DNA of 64,000 nt from Cupriavidus laharis (GCF_914271435.1 NZ_CAJZAI010000009.1:62001-126000), one strand, 5' to 3'. Positions 9,030 to 18,512 are shown, numbered from the stretch's first letter. Notes: generated from the sequence alone by a model not told the origin. Numbers and translations: made by a program.

Positions 9030-9118
9030 GCAGAACCGGCCAGGCGCTAGTAAAATCTTGGCCCTTCCGAGCCGTCCGGCCATTTCATCCGGGCGGCCGC
9101 AACGATCAGGTATGCCTC

Positions 9119-10057
9119 ATGAGCCACTCCAATAACTTCTACCGCCTCGAGACGAGGCTGCAATCGCAAACAGGCAAGGCCATCGGCGACTTCGGCATGA
9201 TCGAGGATGGCGATACCGTGCTGGTCTGCATGAGTGGCGGCAAGGACTCGTACACCATGCTGTCGGTCCTGATGGCGCTGCAGAAGCGCGCGCCCATCCG
9301 GTTCAAGCTGATCGCGATGAACCTGGACCAGAAGCAGCCCGGTTTTCCGGAACATGTGCTGCCGGAGTATCTGAAGTCGCTGGGCGTGGAATATGTGATT
9401 GTGGAGGCGGACACCTACTCGATCGTCAAGGAGAAGGTGCCCGAGGGCAAGACCACGTGCTCGCTGTGCTCGCGCCTGCGCCGCGGCGTGATCTACCGCA
9501 CCGCCAAGGAACTCGGCGCCAACAAGATCGCGCTGGGCCACCATCGCGACGACATCGTCAACACCTTCTTCCTGAACATGTTCTTCGGCGGCAAGATGAA
9601 GGCCATGCCGCCCAAGCTGGCCACGGATGACGGCGCGCACATCGTGATCCGGCCGCTTGCGTACTGCTCGGAGAAGGACATCGCTGCCTATGCGCGCGCG
9701 ATGGAATTCCCGATCATCCCGTGCAACCTGTGCGGCTCGCAGGAGAACCTGCAGCGCAAGAAGGTCAGCGAAATGCTGCAGGCCTGGGAGCGCGAGAACC
9801 CTGGCCGCATCGACAACATCTTCTCGGCGCTGCGCAACGTGGTGCCGTCGCACCTGGCCGACACCGAACTGTTCCCGTTCACCGGGCTCGCCACCGGCCT
9901 GGCCAAGGTGGACGAGGCTTCGCTGTTCGGTGAGACCACGTTCACACAGCAGCCGCTGATGTTTGCCGGCAGCAGCGAAGAGAACCGGATGGAGTTCGTG
10001 CGCTTCGAGCGCCCGCCGCAGGCACCGGCGGCGGTCCGGCAGGCCAGCGTGGAGTAA
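9119..10057 (+). CDS. ttcA: tRNA 2-thiocytidine(32) synthetase TtcA
   Basis: The 312-residue enzyme thiolates C32 of certain tRNAs using ATP and an iron-sulfur cluster. The PP-loop SGGKDS is at residues 39-44. The cluster cysteines are C114/C117 (TCSLC) and C202/C205 (CNLC). LGHHRDD and the '[12 protein letters not shown]' stretch are TtcA-specific and separate it from TilS. The start at 9119 gives the standard N-terminus [15 protein letters not shown]. The gene is followed by a strong terminator at 10075-10106. Confidence 0.95.
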   Translation: MSHSNNFYRLETRLQSQTGKAIGDFGMIEDGDTVLVCMSGGKDSYTMLSVLMALQKRAPIRFKLIAMNLDQKQPGFPEHVLPEYLKSLGVEYVIVEADTYSIVKEKVPEGKTTCSLCSRLRRGVIYRTAKELGANKIALGHHRDDIVNTFFLNMFFGGKMKAMPPKLATDDGAHIVIRPLAYCSEKDIAAYARAMEFPIIPCNLCGSQENLQRKKVSEMLQAWERENPGRIDNIFSALRNVVPSHLADTELFPFTGLATGLAKVDEASLFGETTFTQQPLMFAGSSEENRMEFVRFERPPQAPAAVRQASVE

Positions 10058-10074
10058 TCCGGCCGGCCAGACAG

Positions 10075-10106
10075 CAAAACGCCTGCGTCGCCACGCGGGC
10101 GTTTTG
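10075..10106. terminator. Bidirectional intrinsic terminator between ttcA and the DUF6279 gene
   Basis: A 13-bp stem with one G.T pair (arms 10075-10087 and 10094-10106, 6-nt loop) begins with an A-run and ends with a T-run. It can therefore terminate both of the convergent transcripts that meet here. Confidence 0.85.
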
Positions 10107-10118
10107 CATTGGGCATTC

Positions 10119-11051
10119 CTATTGGTTGGCGGCCTGCGCGGTCTTGCCCTGGCGCTCGCGCATCAGGCTGCGCGTGTCGTCGATCCACTTCTGGAAGCGC
10201 TCGGCGGCATGCGCCTTCTGCGCTGGCGTGGTGAGGTTGGCAATGGTCGCCGCCAGTGTCACGCCGGCCTGGTTGTTGGCCTCATAGCTGGCCGCGCGCA
10301 TCTGGCCCGGCGGATGTTGCCAGTGATCGCCGTAGCGGCGCAGCAGTTCGACGACCTGCGCCTTGGGCGGATGTGTCTGCTGGACCTGCCGTGCCAGCGC
10401 CAGCCATTCCTCCTGGCGCCGCAGTCGCTCCGCGTAGCGCGCCTGGGCGCCCTGCATCAGCGGGCCCATGGCGGCGTGGATGGCCTTCTCCTGCTCATCG
10501 GAAAAGCGTCCGTAGATCAGCTTTGCGTAATCCATCACCTTGTCGAAGCGCGCCGACTCGCGGTCCTCGGCACTGCCGTTCAGGTACTTCTTGCGGTACT
10601 TGGTGTTGCTCTCGTCGAACTTCTTCTCTATGCGGTCGATCTGCGCCGGGCTCAGCGTGAGCAGCAGGTCCGCCACGTCGGGAATGGCCTGGTCGAACGA
10701 CTGCCGCGCCAGCCGCTGGCTGGCCTCCTGGAACTGCGCGACGGCCGCGGTGCTGACCGGTTGCTGGACCTGGCTGCGGGCCTGGGTCAGCAGCGCGGAG
10801 ATTTCCGGCAGCTGCGACTGCCGGTGCCACGCAAAGAAGCGGGCAATGGCGTCGCGCGTAGGCGGCTCCTGGGCGTCGCTGACGTCGACATAATGGTCGA
10901 TCCACCAATAGGCCAGGCGGCCGCCTTGCTGGTAGCCGGTCTTCATCGCGCTGCAGGCGCAAAGAATGACCGTGGCAAATATCACCAATATGCGGCGTAA
11001 CCACCGATTGTGAAAATCGGAAACAGTGTCGTATTGGGCAGAAACCGTCAT
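10119..11051 (-). CDS. DUF6279 family lipoprotein
   Basis: The 310-residue protein carries an N-terminal membrane segment ending in a lipobox (VILCAC, cysteine near residue 33), so it should be an outer- or inner-membrane lipoprotein. After the lipobox comes 'GGRLAYWWIDHYVDV', typical of the DUF6279 family of proteobacterial lipoproteins. The remainder is mostly charged alpha-helix, rich in Arg, Glu and Gln. Function is unknown. The start at 11051 (MTVSAQYD) was chosen because it puts the lipobox at a normal distance; an ATG six codons upstream is an alternative. It is divergent from glmU. Confidence 0.8.
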   Translation of the reverse strand: MTVSAQYDTVSDFHNRWLRRILVIFATVILCACSAMKTGYQQGGRLAYWWIDHYVDVSDAQEPPTRDAIARFFAWHRQSQLPEISALLTQARSQVQQPVSTAAVAQFQEASQRLARQSFDQAIPDVADLLLTLSPAQIDRIEKKFDESNTKYRKKYLNGSAEDRESARFDKVMDYAKLIYGRFSDEQEKAIHAAMGPLMQGAQARYAERLRRQEEWLALARQVQQTHPPKAQVVELLRRYGDHWQHPPGQMRAASYEANNQAGVTLAATIANLTTPAQKAHAAERFQKWIDDTRSLMRERQGKTAQAANQ

Positions 11052-11236
11052 GTTAAAATCGGCGCGCATCTCGCCAGGGTTGCCGGATTGCCCGCGAGCC
11101 CAGTCCTGACAAGGGTTCCAGCGGTTTCCAGGAAGCCGGAAGCCACCGCCGGCGGGCTGGCGGAAGCCGGCTATCGAACACCCGGCTGGCGCTTTTAAGA
11201 ATATATTTCCCGACACACGCACCAAGGGGTCTCCTT

Positions 11237-12601
11237 GTGAATATCGTCATTCTCGCCGCTGGCATGGGCAAGCGGATGCATTCCGATTTGCCCAAGGTCC
11301 TGCACCGCGTTGCCGGCCGCCCGATGCTCGCGCATGTCATCGATACGGCACGTGCGCTGTCGCCCTCAAGGCTTGTGGTTGTGGTCGGCCACGGGGCGGA
11401 GCATGTGCGCGAGGCGGTCAGCGCCGATGATGTCACCTTTGCCGAGCAGGCCCAGCAACTGGGTACCGGCCATGCGGTGATGCAGGCACTTCCTCAGTTG
11501 GACGACGACCAGCCTACATTGGTTCTCTATGGCGATGTGCCGCTGACTACGGCGGCGACGCTCAAGGCACTGGTGGACGAAGCCGGCAGCACGCGCTTCG
11601 GCGTGCTGACCGTCGAGATGCCGGATCCCACCGGCTATGGCCGCATCGTGCGCGATGCCGCGGGTAGCATCGTCCGGATCGTCGAGCAGAAGGACGCCAG
11701 CGAGGCGGTGCGGGCCATTCGCGAGATCAATACCGGCATCATCGTGTGTCCGACCGGGCATCTGCGCCGCTGGCTGTCCACACTGCGCAACGATAATGCG
11801 CAGGGAGAGTACTACCTGACCGACACCGTGGAACGCGCGGCAACCGAAGGCGTCGAGATCGTCTCGGCACAGCCTGCGGCGCTGTGGGAGACGCTCGGCG
11901 TCAACAGCAAGGTCCAACTGGCCGAAGTGGAGCGCATCCACCAGCGCAACCAGGCCCAGCGCCTGCTCGAAGCCGGCGTGACGCTGGCCGACCCGGCGCG
12001 CATCGACGTGCGCGGCGAGCTGACCTGCGGGCGCGATGTCGCCATCGACGTCGGCTGCGTGTTCGAAGGCCGCGTGCATCTGGGCGACGGCGTGCAGATC
12101 GGCGCCAATTGCGTGATCCGCAACAGCAGCATCGAGGCCGGCGTGCAAGTACAGCCGTTCTGTCATATCGACAGCGCGAAGATCGGCGCGGACGGCCGCA
12201 TCGGCCCGTACGCACGCCTGCGGCCCGGCACCGAACTGGGCGAGGACGTCCATATCGGCAACTTCGTCGAAGTGAAGAACGCGCAGGTCGCTGCACACAG
12301 CAAGGCCAACCACCTGGCCTATGTGGGCGACGCCACGGTCGGCTCGCGCGTGAATATTGGCGCCGGCACCATCACCTGCAACTATGACGGTGCGAACAAG
12401 TTCCGCACGGTGATCGAGGACGATGTCTTCATCGGCTCCGATACGCAACTGGTGGCGCCGGTGACGGTGCGCCGCGGTGCGACCATCGGCGCGGGCACCA
12501 CGCTGACCAAGGAAGCGCCGGCCGACAAGCTGACGCTGTCGCGCGCCAGGCAGACGACCATCGACGCCTGGCAGCGCCCGGTCAAGCAGCCGAAGCAGTA
12601 A
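11237..12601 (+). CDS. glmU: Bifunctional GlcNAc-1-P uridyltransferase / GlcN-1-P acetyltransferase
   Basis: The 454-residue enzyme makes UDP-GlcNAc for peptidoglycan and LPS. The N-terminal nucleotidyltransferase domain (about 1-228) begins [18 protein letters not shown] and has GTGHAVMQ and YGDVPL. The C-terminal left-handed beta-helix (about 250-450) contains hexapeptide repeats and the '[14 protein letters not shown]' and NYDGANKF acetyltransferase motifs. It starts with GTG at 11237, where the conserved N-terminus begins. The 185-bp gap from the divergent lipoprotein gene must hold its promoter. glmS follows 142 bp downstream, so the two amino-sugar genes are linked. Confidence 0.96.
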   Translation: MNIVILAAGMGKRMHSDLPKVLHRVAGRPMLAHVIDTARALSPSRLVVVVGHGAEHVREAVSADDVTFAEQAQQLGTGHAVMQALPQLDDDQPTLVLYGDVPLTTAATLKALVDEAGSTRFGVLTVEMPDPTGYGRIVRDAAGSIVRIVEQKDASEAVRAIREINTGIIVCPTGHLRRWLSTLRNDNAQGEYYLTDTVERAATEGVEIVSAQPAALWETLGVNSKVQLAEVERIHQRNQAQRLLEAGVTLADPARIDVRGELTCGRDVAIDVGCVFEGRVHLGDGVQIGANCVIRNSSIEAGVQVQPFCHIDSAKIGADGRIGPYARLRPGTELGEDVHIGNFVEVKNAQVAAHSKANHLAYVGDATVGSRVNIGAGTITCNYDGANKFRTVIEDDVFIGSDTQLVAPVTVRRGATIGAGTTLTKEAPADKLTLSRARQTTIDAWQRPVKQPKQ

Positions 12602-12743
12602 GCACGGTGGCCGCCGCGGGCGGTGGTCACGGATCGACACCAGAGGGCGGTCGCCGTAGCTGCGGCCGCACCGGCGCGGCAATCGATGCCGCCGCCGGCA
12701 TTGAAACAGGCGCCAGTATCGGCGCCGAGCACGGGGGTACAGC

Positions 12744-14582
12744 ATGTGTGGCATCGTCGGCGCGGTTTCCACGCGCAATATCGTTCCGGTCCTGATCGAA
12801 GGCCTGCGCCGCCTCGAGTACCGCGGCTATGACTCCTGCGGCGTTGCCGTTGTGCGCGATGCCGCGGTCGAGCGTGCACGCACGGTGTCGCGCGTGGCCG
12901 ATCTGGACGCCCAGACGCAGGCGTCGGGCCTGGCCGGCACCACGGGCGTGGCGCACACCCGCTGGGCCACGCACGGCAAGCCCGATACCGTCAATGCACA
13001 CCCGCACCTGTCCGGCGAGACCATCGCGCTGGTGCACAACGGCATCATCGAAAACTACGAGCCGCTGCGCGAAGAGCTGCGTGCGGCCGGCTACGGCTTC
13101 GAGTCGCAGACCGACACCGAGGTCGTGGCCCACCTGATCCACCAGGCCTACAGCTACCCGAGCAGCGCCACGCGCGGCGACTTGTTTGCCTCGGTGCGCG
13201 CCGTGACCAAGCGCCTGCACGGTGCCTACGCCATCGCCGTCTTCGCCAAGGACCAGCCCGAGCGCGTGGTCGGCGCCCGCGCCGGTTCGCCGCTGGTGGT
13301 GGCGCTTGGCGACGGCGAGGCCTTCCTGGCTTCCGACGCGCTGGCCGTGGCCGGCACCGCCAACCGCATCATCTACCTGGAAGAGGGCGATGTCGTCGAA
13401 GTCACGCGTGAAGGCGTGACCATTCGCGACGGCCAGGACCACCCGGTCGAGCGCGAGGTTCGCGTGGTCGAGGCGCACGCCGCCGCGGTGGACCTTGGTC
13501 CGTACCGCCACTTCATGCAGAAGGAAATCTTCGAGCAGCCGCGCGCGCTCGGCGACACGCTCGAAGGCGTCGAAGGCATCTCGCCGGCGCTGTTCGGCGA
13601 CCGTGCAGCCGAGGTCTTTCCCGACGTCGACAGCGTGCTGATCCTTGCCTGCGGCACCAGCTACTACTCCGGCTGCACGGCCAAGTACTGGCTCGAAAGC
13701 ATTGCGAAGATCCCCACGCAGGTCGAAGTCGCCAGCGAGTACCGCTACCGCGAGACCGTGCCGAATCCGCGCGCCCTCGTGGTGGTGATCTCGCAATCCG
13801 GCGAGACCGCCGACACCATGGCCGCACTGCGCCATGCGCGCGCGCTGGGCCATACCCACACGCTGGCGGTCTGCAACGTAGCCACCAGTGCCATGGTTCG
13901 TGAAACCGAGATGCGCTTCCTTACGCGCGCGGGCACGGAAATCGGCGTGGCGTCGACCAAGGCCTTCACCACCCAGCTCGCCGCGCTGTACATGCTGACG
14001 CTGGCGCTGGCCAAGGTGCGCGGCTTCCTGTCCGAAGAAGCCGAGGCCAAGGACATGGCCAACCTGCGCCACCTGCCCGCCGCGCTGCATGGCGTGCTGG
14101 CGCTGGAGCCGCAGATCATTGCGTGGTCGGAAGAGTTCGCCCGCCGCGAGAACGCGCTGTTCCTGGGCCGCGGCATGCACTACCCGATCGCGCTTGAAGG
14201 CGCGCTCAAGCTCAAGGAAATCTCGTACATCCACGCCGAGGCTTATCCGGCCGGCGAACTCAAGCACGGCCCGCTCGCGCTGGTGACCGAAGCGATGCCG
14301 GTGGTCACCGTGGCGCCGAATGACACGCTGCTCGAAAAGCTCAAGTCCAACATCCAGGAAGTGCGCGCGCGTGGCGGGCGGCTCTATGTGTTCGCCGACA
14401 GCGACACGCACATCCAGTCGACGGACGGCATCCAGGTGATCCGTATGCCCGAGCACTATGGCGACCTGTCGCCGATCCTGCACGTGGTGCCGCTGCAGTT
14501 GCTGGCGTATCACACGGCGTGTGCGCGGGGTACGGATGTGGACAAGCCGCGGAACCTGGCTAAGTCGGTGACGGTGGAATAA
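12744..14582 (+). CDS. glmS: Glutamine-fructose-6-phosphate aminotransferase (isomerizing)
   Basis: The 612-residue enzyme makes glucosamine-6-phosphate from fructose-6-phosphate and glutamine, the first committed step to UDP-GlcNAc. Cys2 of the start MCGIVGAV is the glutaminase nucleophile. [13 protein letters not shown] (AHTRWATHG) and HNGIIENYE complete the N-terminal amidotransferase domain. Two SIS sugar-isomerase domains follow (about 290-430 and 460-600), and the C-terminal tail ends LAKSVTVE as in GlmS proteins. No glmS ribozyme-like structure was recognised upstream. Confidence 0.96.
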   Translation: MCGIVGAVSTRNIVPVLIEGLRRLEYRGYDSCGVAVVRDAAVERARTVSRVADLDAQTQASGLAGTTGVAHTRWATHGKPDTVNAHPHLSGETIALVHNGIIENYEPLREELRAAGYGFESQTDTEVVAHLIHQAYSYPSSATRGDLFASVRAVTKRLHGAYAIAVFAKDQPERVVGARAGSPLVVALGDGEAFLASDALAVAGTANRIIYLEEGDVVEVTREGVTIRDGQDHPVEREVRVVEAHAAAVDLGPYRHFMQKEIFEQPRALGDTLEGVEGISPALFGDRAAEVFPDVDSVLILACGTSYYSGCTAKYWLESIAKIPTQVEVASEYRYRETVPNPRALVVVISQSGETADTMAALRHARALGHTHTLAVCNVATSAMVRETEMRFLTRAGTEIGVASTKAFTTQLAALYMLTLALAKVRGFLSEEAEAKDMANLRHLPAALHGVLALEPQIIAWSEEFARRENALFLGRGMHYPIALEGALKLKEISYIHAEAYPAGELKHGPLALVTEAMPVVTVAPNDTLLEKLKSNIQEVRARGGRLYVFADSDTHIQSTDGIQVIRMPEHYGDLSPILHVVPLQLLAYHTACARGTDVDKPRNLAKSVTVE

Positions 14583-14684
14583 AGCCGGGGCGGCCCACTT
14601 CCAGCTCCCCCTGACTGAGTTGCCGGCGATCGCGGCGCAACCTTTGCCGCTTCCGGTGGCACTTCTTCATGGATTTGCCGTCTG

Positions 14685-14718
14685 CAACAGGGGCCACACC
14701 AGCGTGTGGCCCCTGTTG
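14685..14718. terminator. Terminator-like perfect 15-bp hairpin downstream of glmS
   Basis: The arms 14685-14699 and 14704-14718 pair perfectly around the loop CAGC. Only a short T-containing tail (TCTTGTG) follows. It lies between glmS and the convergent AhpD-like gene and probably serves both. Confidence 0.75.
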
Positions 14719-14759
14719 TCTTGTGCCCGGAGGCGAGGCTGGCCCGCTTGCAGGCGCGG

Positions 14760-15107
14760 CTACACCGAGAACGTGTCGAACGCAGCAAGCGCGTGCGTCG
14801 CGTACATCATCGATGGCCCGCCGCCCATATAGACGGCGGTTCCCAGCACGTCTTCCAGTTCGGCACGCGTGGTACCCAGCCTGACCAGCGCCTGCACGTG
14901 GAATCCGATGCAGTCGTCGCAGCGGCTCGCCACGGCAATGCCGAGCGCCACCAGTTCGCGCGTCTTCTTGCTTAGCGCACCGTCCCTGGTGCCGGCCGCG
15001 GCCAGCTGGCTGAAGGCCGTCATCAGCTCCGGCTGGCTTTCGCGCAGACTGCGCATTTGTGCCGACACATCCTTGACCACGCTTTTGAAATCGGGCAGTC
15101 CGCTCAT
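14760..15107 (-). CDS. AhpD-like carboxymuconolactone decarboxylase family protein
   Basis: The 115-residue protein has the CMD/AhpD fold core with the redox motif CDDCIGFH (CxxCxxxH, about residues 68-75) and 'GTTRAELEDVLGTAVYMGGGPSMMYA'. Family members with this motif act as small thiol peroxidase or reductase partners. The substrate here is unknown. A strong GGAGG site lies seven bases upstream of the ATG at 15107. It is the last gene of a minus-strand run after the YeeE/YedE pair and DUF2892, so a role in sulfane-sulfur or oxidative stress is a reasonable inference. Confidence 0.85.
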   Translation of the reverse strand: MSGLPDFKSVVKDVSAQMRSLRESQPELMTAFSQLAAAGTRDGALSKKTRELVALGIAVASRCDDCIGFHVQALVRLGTTRAELEDVLGTAVYMGGGPSMMYATHALAAFDTFSV

Positions 15108-15185
15108 GAATCCTCCTTCCCCGGTGCATGGCGCAAGGCGCATGCAAAATCCTTCACAGTGTTCTGCTTGCGGGGCGATGCGTAG

Positions 15186-15389
15186 TTACTTGGCATCGCG
15201 CCTGGATGCCGGGCATGTCTTCACGCCCAGGATGCTGTAGGCAGGGCAGACGCGCACGATGCCCGTCACGAGCGGTACGATGCCGATCCATCCCCAGACG
15301 CCGATGTGCCCCGTTGCGGCCAGGACGATCAAGGCCAGTCCGATGACAATCCGGAGTACTCGATCAATGGTTCCAACATTTGCTTGCAT
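15186..15389 (-). CDS. DUF2892 (YgaP-like) membrane protein
   Basis: The 67-residue protein matches the DUF2892 family: MQANVGTIDRVLRIVIGLAL is the conserved start, followed by two membrane helices and a tail with CPAYSILGVKTC. In other bacteria this domain is fused to a rhodanese (YgaP) or stands beside sulfur-transfer genes. The two cysteines near the C-terminus may bind sulfane sulfur (inference). A ribosome site (AAGGAG) precedes the ATG at 15389. It lies 168 bp downstream of the YeeE/YedE pair on the same strand. Confidence 0.87.
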   Translation of the reverse strand: MQANVGTIDRVLRIVIGLALIVLAATGHIGVWGWIGIVPLVTGIVRVCPAYSILGVKTCPASRRDAK

Positions 15390-15557
15390 GGCAGGCTCCT
15401 TGCCTGTGTGAAATCGGGTGTGGAGTGAAATGCGGATGGTCCCGCAGCTCGATGAACCTGGCGCCTGAGGCGAGGTTGCCAAACCGATATTGCGCCTCGC
15501 CGGCCGTCCGCTCTTGATCTGGAACAACTTCCGGTAAGGGATGGAGCGTCGCCGCGC

Positions 15558-15989
15558 TCAGACTCGCCGTGTGCTCGATGGCGTCCTCTCGACGATCTCG
15601 AACACGGCCATGCCGGCCACCATGGCGGCCACGAAGCCAATGGCTTTCGGGTAGCCCGCTCCCAGCGCCACCAGTGCCGGGCCCGGGCAAAAGCCCGCCA
15701 GGCCCCAGCCGACCCCGAACGCGGCGCTGCCAAGCACCAGGCGCAGCGTCACGGCCGTGCTGGCCGGCAGCTGCATAGGCAGCCCGAGCAACGAGCGCTT
15801 GCGGCGCCTGGCGATCAGGAACGCGACCGAGCCGATGGCGATGGCACCGGCCATCACGAAGGCCAGCGATGGGTCCCAGTTGCCCGCCAGGTCCAGGAAG
15901 CCCTGCACCTTGGCCGGATTGGCCATGCCGGAAACCATCAGGCCAATGCCGAAGAGCATGCCTGCAAGCAAAGCGGTCACGGCAGTCAT
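15558..15989 (-). CDS. YeeE/YedE family (DUF6691) sulfur transporter half-protein B
   Basis: The 143-residue membrane protein has about four hydrophobic helices and the conserved motif [14 protein letters not shown], with a cysteine in the pore-like position seen in the YeeE/YedE (TsuA) family. Full-length family proteins of about 350 residues import thiosulfate. Half-size pairs, such as PmpA/PmpB of Serratia, are linked to BigR-type repressors and handling of persulfide-type sulfur. It starts one base after the stop of its partner, so the pair is translationally coupled. Confidence 0.85.
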   Translation of the reverse strand: MTAVTALLAGMLFGIGLMVSGMANPAKVQGFLDLAGNWDPSLAFVMAGAIAIGSVAFLIARRRKRSLLGLPMQLPASTAVTLRLVLGSAAFGVGWGLAGFCPGPALVALGAGYPKAIGFVAAMVAGMAVFEIVERTPSSTRRV

Positions 15990-15990
15990 G

Positions 15991-16425
15991 TCAGCCTCCG
16001 ATCAGGTGTCTTTGCACGAGGACGGTCAGGAAGCCGGCGGCCATGAACGTCAGGGTCGCGACCAGCGAACGAATCGAGCCACGGGAGATACCGCACACGC
16101 CGTGGCCGCTGGTGCAGCCGCTGGCGTAGCGCGTGCCGAGGCCGACGAGGAAACCGGCGACCATGATCTCGTTCCAGCTCGCCTGGATGTCGGCAGTCGC
16201 GGGTTTGCCAAGCAAGCTCGCGATAACCGGGGCGCCAATGAGGCCGGCAAGGAAGGCCAGGCGCCACGCCATGTCCTTGCGCGGCAGGCTCAGCAGGCCG
16301 CCGAGGATCCCGCTGATGCCCGCAATGCGGCCGTTGAACAGCACCAGCACTGCGGCTGCAACGCCGATGACGAGCCCGCCGGCCAGCGACAGCCCGGGCG
16401 TGAAGTTGGCAAGGTCGATCAGCAT
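15991..16425 (-). CDS. YeeE/YedE family sulfur transporter half-protein A
   Basis: The 144-residue membrane protein carries the family motif [15 protein letters not shown] (about residues 107-121) with two cysteines, and four to five hydrophobic segments. It is predicted to form a heteromeric or pseudo-dimeric channel with the following half-protein in the inner membrane. Its ATG overlaps the stop of the upstream ArsR gene (ATGCTGA, 16419-16425), so it belongs to the BigR-type operon and should be expressed when the repressor is oxidised by sulfane sulfur. Confidence 0.87.
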   Translation of the reverse strand: MLIDLANFTPGLSLAGGLVIGVAAAVLVLFNGRIAGISGILGGLLSLPRKDMAWRLAFLAGLIGAPVIASLLGKPATADIQASWNEIMVAGFLVGLGTRYASGCTSGHGVCGISRGSIRSLVATLTFMAAGFLTVLVQRHLIGG

Positions 16426-16757
16426 GCCGGCTCCTGGTCGGGGTTGGCGCAGAACTGTTCGTAGAGGACGGCCATGACGGCAAGCGCCTGGCCGCTCGCC
16501 ACCGAGTAATAGATGTTCTTGCCGTCGCGGCGTGTTGCCACCAGGCCGTTCTCGCGCAGCACGCCGAGCTGCTGGGACAGCGTCGGCTGCCGGATGCCAA
16601 GCTGCTCTTCCAGCTCGCCGACAGACAGTTCGCCTTGGGATAGCCGGCACATCAGCAGCAAGCGGTCCGGATTGGCGAGCACCTTGAGCAAGGCGCAGGC
16701 GCGGGTCGCGGCGGCTTGCATGGTGCCGAGGTCGATGGTGGGGTGGGGCTGGTCCAT
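16419..16757 (-). CDS. bigR: ArsR-family persulfide-responsive repressor, BigR/SqrR type
   Basis: The 112-residue winged-helix repressor has the recognition helix region 'LGIRQPTLSQQLGVLRENGL' and wing 'RRDGKNIYYSV'. Two cysteines, C37 (LMCRLSQGE) and C103 (YEQFC), are 66 residues apart. That is the same spacing as the sulfur-sensing pair C42/C108 of Xylella BigR and C41/C107 of SqrR, which form a tetrasulfide link or disulfide and release DNA. No metal-binding CxC of ArsR type is seen. It is the first gene of the operon with the YeeE/YedE pair, and its likely operator is at 16781-16804. Confidence 0.85.
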   Translation of the reverse strand: MDQPHPTIDLGTMQAAATRACALLKVLANPDRLLLMCRLSQGELSVGELEEQLGIRQPTLSQQLGVLRENGLVATRRDGKNIYYSVASGQALAVMAVLYEQFCANPDQEPAC

Positions 16758-16780
16758 GGGAGTCCACAGTTTCGTTCTTG

Positions 16781-16810
16781 ATAGTATATAAACAAATATA
16801 CTATTTGCAA
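16781..16810 (-). promoter_or_regulatory. Predicted BigR operator overlapping the operon promoter
   Basis: A perfect 9-bp inverted repeat, ATAGTATAT-AAACAA-ATATACTAT (16781-16804), stands out as AT-rich in a GC-rich background. On the minus strand a -35-like TTGCAA (16805-16810), a 16-bp spacer and a -10-like TATACT (16783-16788) fall exactly across it. Bound repressor would therefore block RNA polymerase. The site lies 24 bases upstream of the repressor start codon. BigR boxes are AT-rich palindromes of this kind. Confidence 0.8.
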
Positions 16811-16963
16811 GTAGAACGAGTGGACATCCCACGGTGCACTTCGATGCACGCCTGTGCATCGGCCTCGCCGACAACTTCTCTTGGCACGGGCTGTTCTTCA
16901 TCAATCTCGAGCCGGTATCTGCACCGCAGTGGCGGTGCAGATGCTGGTCAAGATGGTTCGGCC

Positions 16964-17611
16964 CTACGCCAGTTTTTCCAGTACGGCGTGCAGTGCCGCT
17001 GGCGTGCTCACATGCTCGCCGCAGGCATAGCCCAGCGCCGGCAGGTCCAGGCCGGCCAGCAGCGCTTCGCCGCTGCCGAGCAGCTTCGGTACGATGGCAA
17101 GGTGCATTTCGTCGATCAGGCCGGCCTGCAGGTACTGGCGGATCGTCGCCACGCCGCCGCCCAGCCGCACGTCGCGGCCCTGCGAGGCTTCGCGTGCGCG
17201 CGCCAGTGCCGCATGGATGCCGTCCGTGACGAAATGGAAAGTGGTGCCGCCGTCCATCTCGATCGAAGGCCGCGCGTGGTGCGTCAGTACGAACACCGGC
17301 ACATGGTAGGGCGGGTTGTCGCCCCACCAGCCTTTCCAGTTCTCGTCGGGCCAGGGCCCGCGCACGGGGCCGAACATGTTGCGGCCGAGGATCCAGGCGC
17401 CAACGTTGTCGAAGCTGCGTTCGACAAAGTCGTTGTCGATGCCGGTGCTGCCGCCTTCACGACCCAACATGGCCTGGAAGCGGCGTGTCGCGACCGCCCA
17501 TTCATGCAGCGCCTCGCCACCGGCGCCCAGCGCGTTGTCGAGGCTCTGGTCCGGGCCGGCACCGTAGCCGTCGAGGGATAGCGTGAAACAGTTCACTCTG
17601 AGTCTGGTCAT
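16964..17611 (-). CDS. Dihydrofolate reductase family protein (RibD C-terminal-like)
   Basis: The 215-residue protein has a DHFR/RibD-C fold: the start LRVNCFTLSLDGYGAGP, 'GAWILGRNMFGPVRGPW', PVFVLTHHARP, the NADPH-binding DVRLGGGVATIRQYL and the closing IVPKLLGSGEALLAG. Proteins of this group are small NADPH-dependent reductases of unknown substrate, common in soil bacteria, and are distinct from FolA. It is a stand-alone gene, divergent from bacterioferritin. Confidence 0.88.
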   Translation of the reverse strand: MTRLRVNCFTLSLDGYGAGPDQSLDNALGAGGEALHEWAVATRRFQAMLGREGGSTGIDNDFVERSFDNVGAWILGRNMFGPVRGPWPDENWKGWWGDNPPYHVPVFVLTHHARPSIEMDGGTTFHFVTDGIHAALARAREASQGRDVRLGGGVATIRQYLQAGLIDEMHLAIVPKLLGSGEALLAGLDLPALGYACGEHVSTPAALHAVLEKLA

Positions 17612-17882
17612 TGGCGTGCCCCTCTTTGTGCCTCGCTGTCCGCGATTTGGCAGTCATGGCATTTTTCGCATTTTTTATGCGTGACTGATAATCACGGTGA
17701 AAATCAAAACCATACGCATTCGCGATATCACTTGCATAAAGCGGCGATTTTCCGTCGCATTTTGCCGTATCGCTTGATGTCGCACCAATCGGGGCTACCA
17801 TGAAAACACACCGGCAACAGCCGGGCGCGACGGAAAATGGGAGAGACAAGGTTTCCAGCAGCCGGGGGGAAGGGAATATGCC

Positions 17883-18359
17883 ATGAAAACAGACAAGAAG
17901 GTCATCCAGCTCCTCAATACCCAGCTCAGGCACGAACTGACCGCGATCAACCAGTATTTCCTGCACGCGCGCATGTATCGGCACTGGGGCATCAATGCGC
18001 TCGGCAAGCATGAATACGAGGAATCGATCGAGGAAATGAAGCATGCCGACAAGCTGATCGAGCGCATCCTGTTGCTCGATGGCCTGCCGAATCTCCAGGA
18101 TCTCGACAAATTGCTGCTGGGCGAAAACACCGAGGAAATGCTGGCCTGCGACCTCAAGCTGGAACAGACTTCACAGGCCAGCTGCAAGGATGCGATCAAG
18201 TACTTCGAATCGGTGGGCGACTACGTATCGCGCGAAGTCGTCGTCGACATCCTGGAAGCGACCGAAGAACATATCGACTGGATCGAATCGCAGATCGAAC
18301 TGATCGGCAAGGTCGGCATACAGAACTACATCCAGTCCGGCATGGGCGACATCGAGTAG
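17883..18359 (+). CDS. bfr: Bacterioferritin
   Basis: The 158-residue protein is a heme-containing iron-storage ferritin forming a 24-mer. Diiron ligands match the Escherichia coli positions: E18 (RHELTAINQYF), E51 and H54 (EEMKHAD), then E94, E127 and H130 (EATEEHIDW region). M52 is the heme-binding methionine between subunits. The start at 17883 matches the family N-terminus MKTDKKVI. The 270-bp upstream region is relatively AT-rich and is likely to hold its promoter. No convincing Fur box was identified. Confidence 0.95.
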   Translation: MKTDKKVIQLLNTQLRHELTAINQYFLHARMYRHWGINALGKHEYEESIEEMKHADKLIERILLLDGLPNLQDLDKLLLGENTEEMLACDLKLEQTSQASCKDAIKYFESVGDYVSREVVVDILEATEEHIDWIESQIELIGKVGIQNYIQSGMGDIE

Positions 18360-18437
18360 CCGCGCCGCGAGCACGGCTCCTGCAGACTTTCCGGTTTCCC
18401 GCTACACTGCGCCCCGCAGCACGATTTGTTCGTCCAC

Positions 18438-18512
18438 GGCGGGGTGGCAGAGTGGTGATGCGACGGCCTGCAAAGCCGTTTACGACGGTTCGATTCCGTA
18501 TCCCCGCCTCCA
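18438..18512 (+). tRNA. tRNA-Cys (GCA)
   Basis: The acceptor stem GGCGGGG (18438-18444) pairs with CCCCGCC (18502-18508), followed by T and an encoded CCA (18510-18512). The anticodon stem ACGGC/GCCGT encloses the loop CTGCAAA with anticodon GCA. The T-loop TTCGATT is present. The 3' side of the T-arm carries one apparent extra T (18501) and a mismatched closing pair, which is slightly unusual, but the overall cloverleaf is clear. Confidence 0.93.

Noticed and set aside
12602..12743. glmS ribozyme or riboswitch before glmS
   Set aside because: The 142-bp region shows no matching core, and glmS ribozymes are typical of Gram-positive bacteria.
12627..14513. A 628-codon open frame antisense to glmS
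   Set aside because: glmS on the plus strand is certain; the antisense frame has no recognisable motif.
17612..17882. Possible Fur box upstream of bfr (around TGATAATCAC)
   Set aside because: Only a fragment of the 19-bp consensus is present and no symmetric partner is visible.
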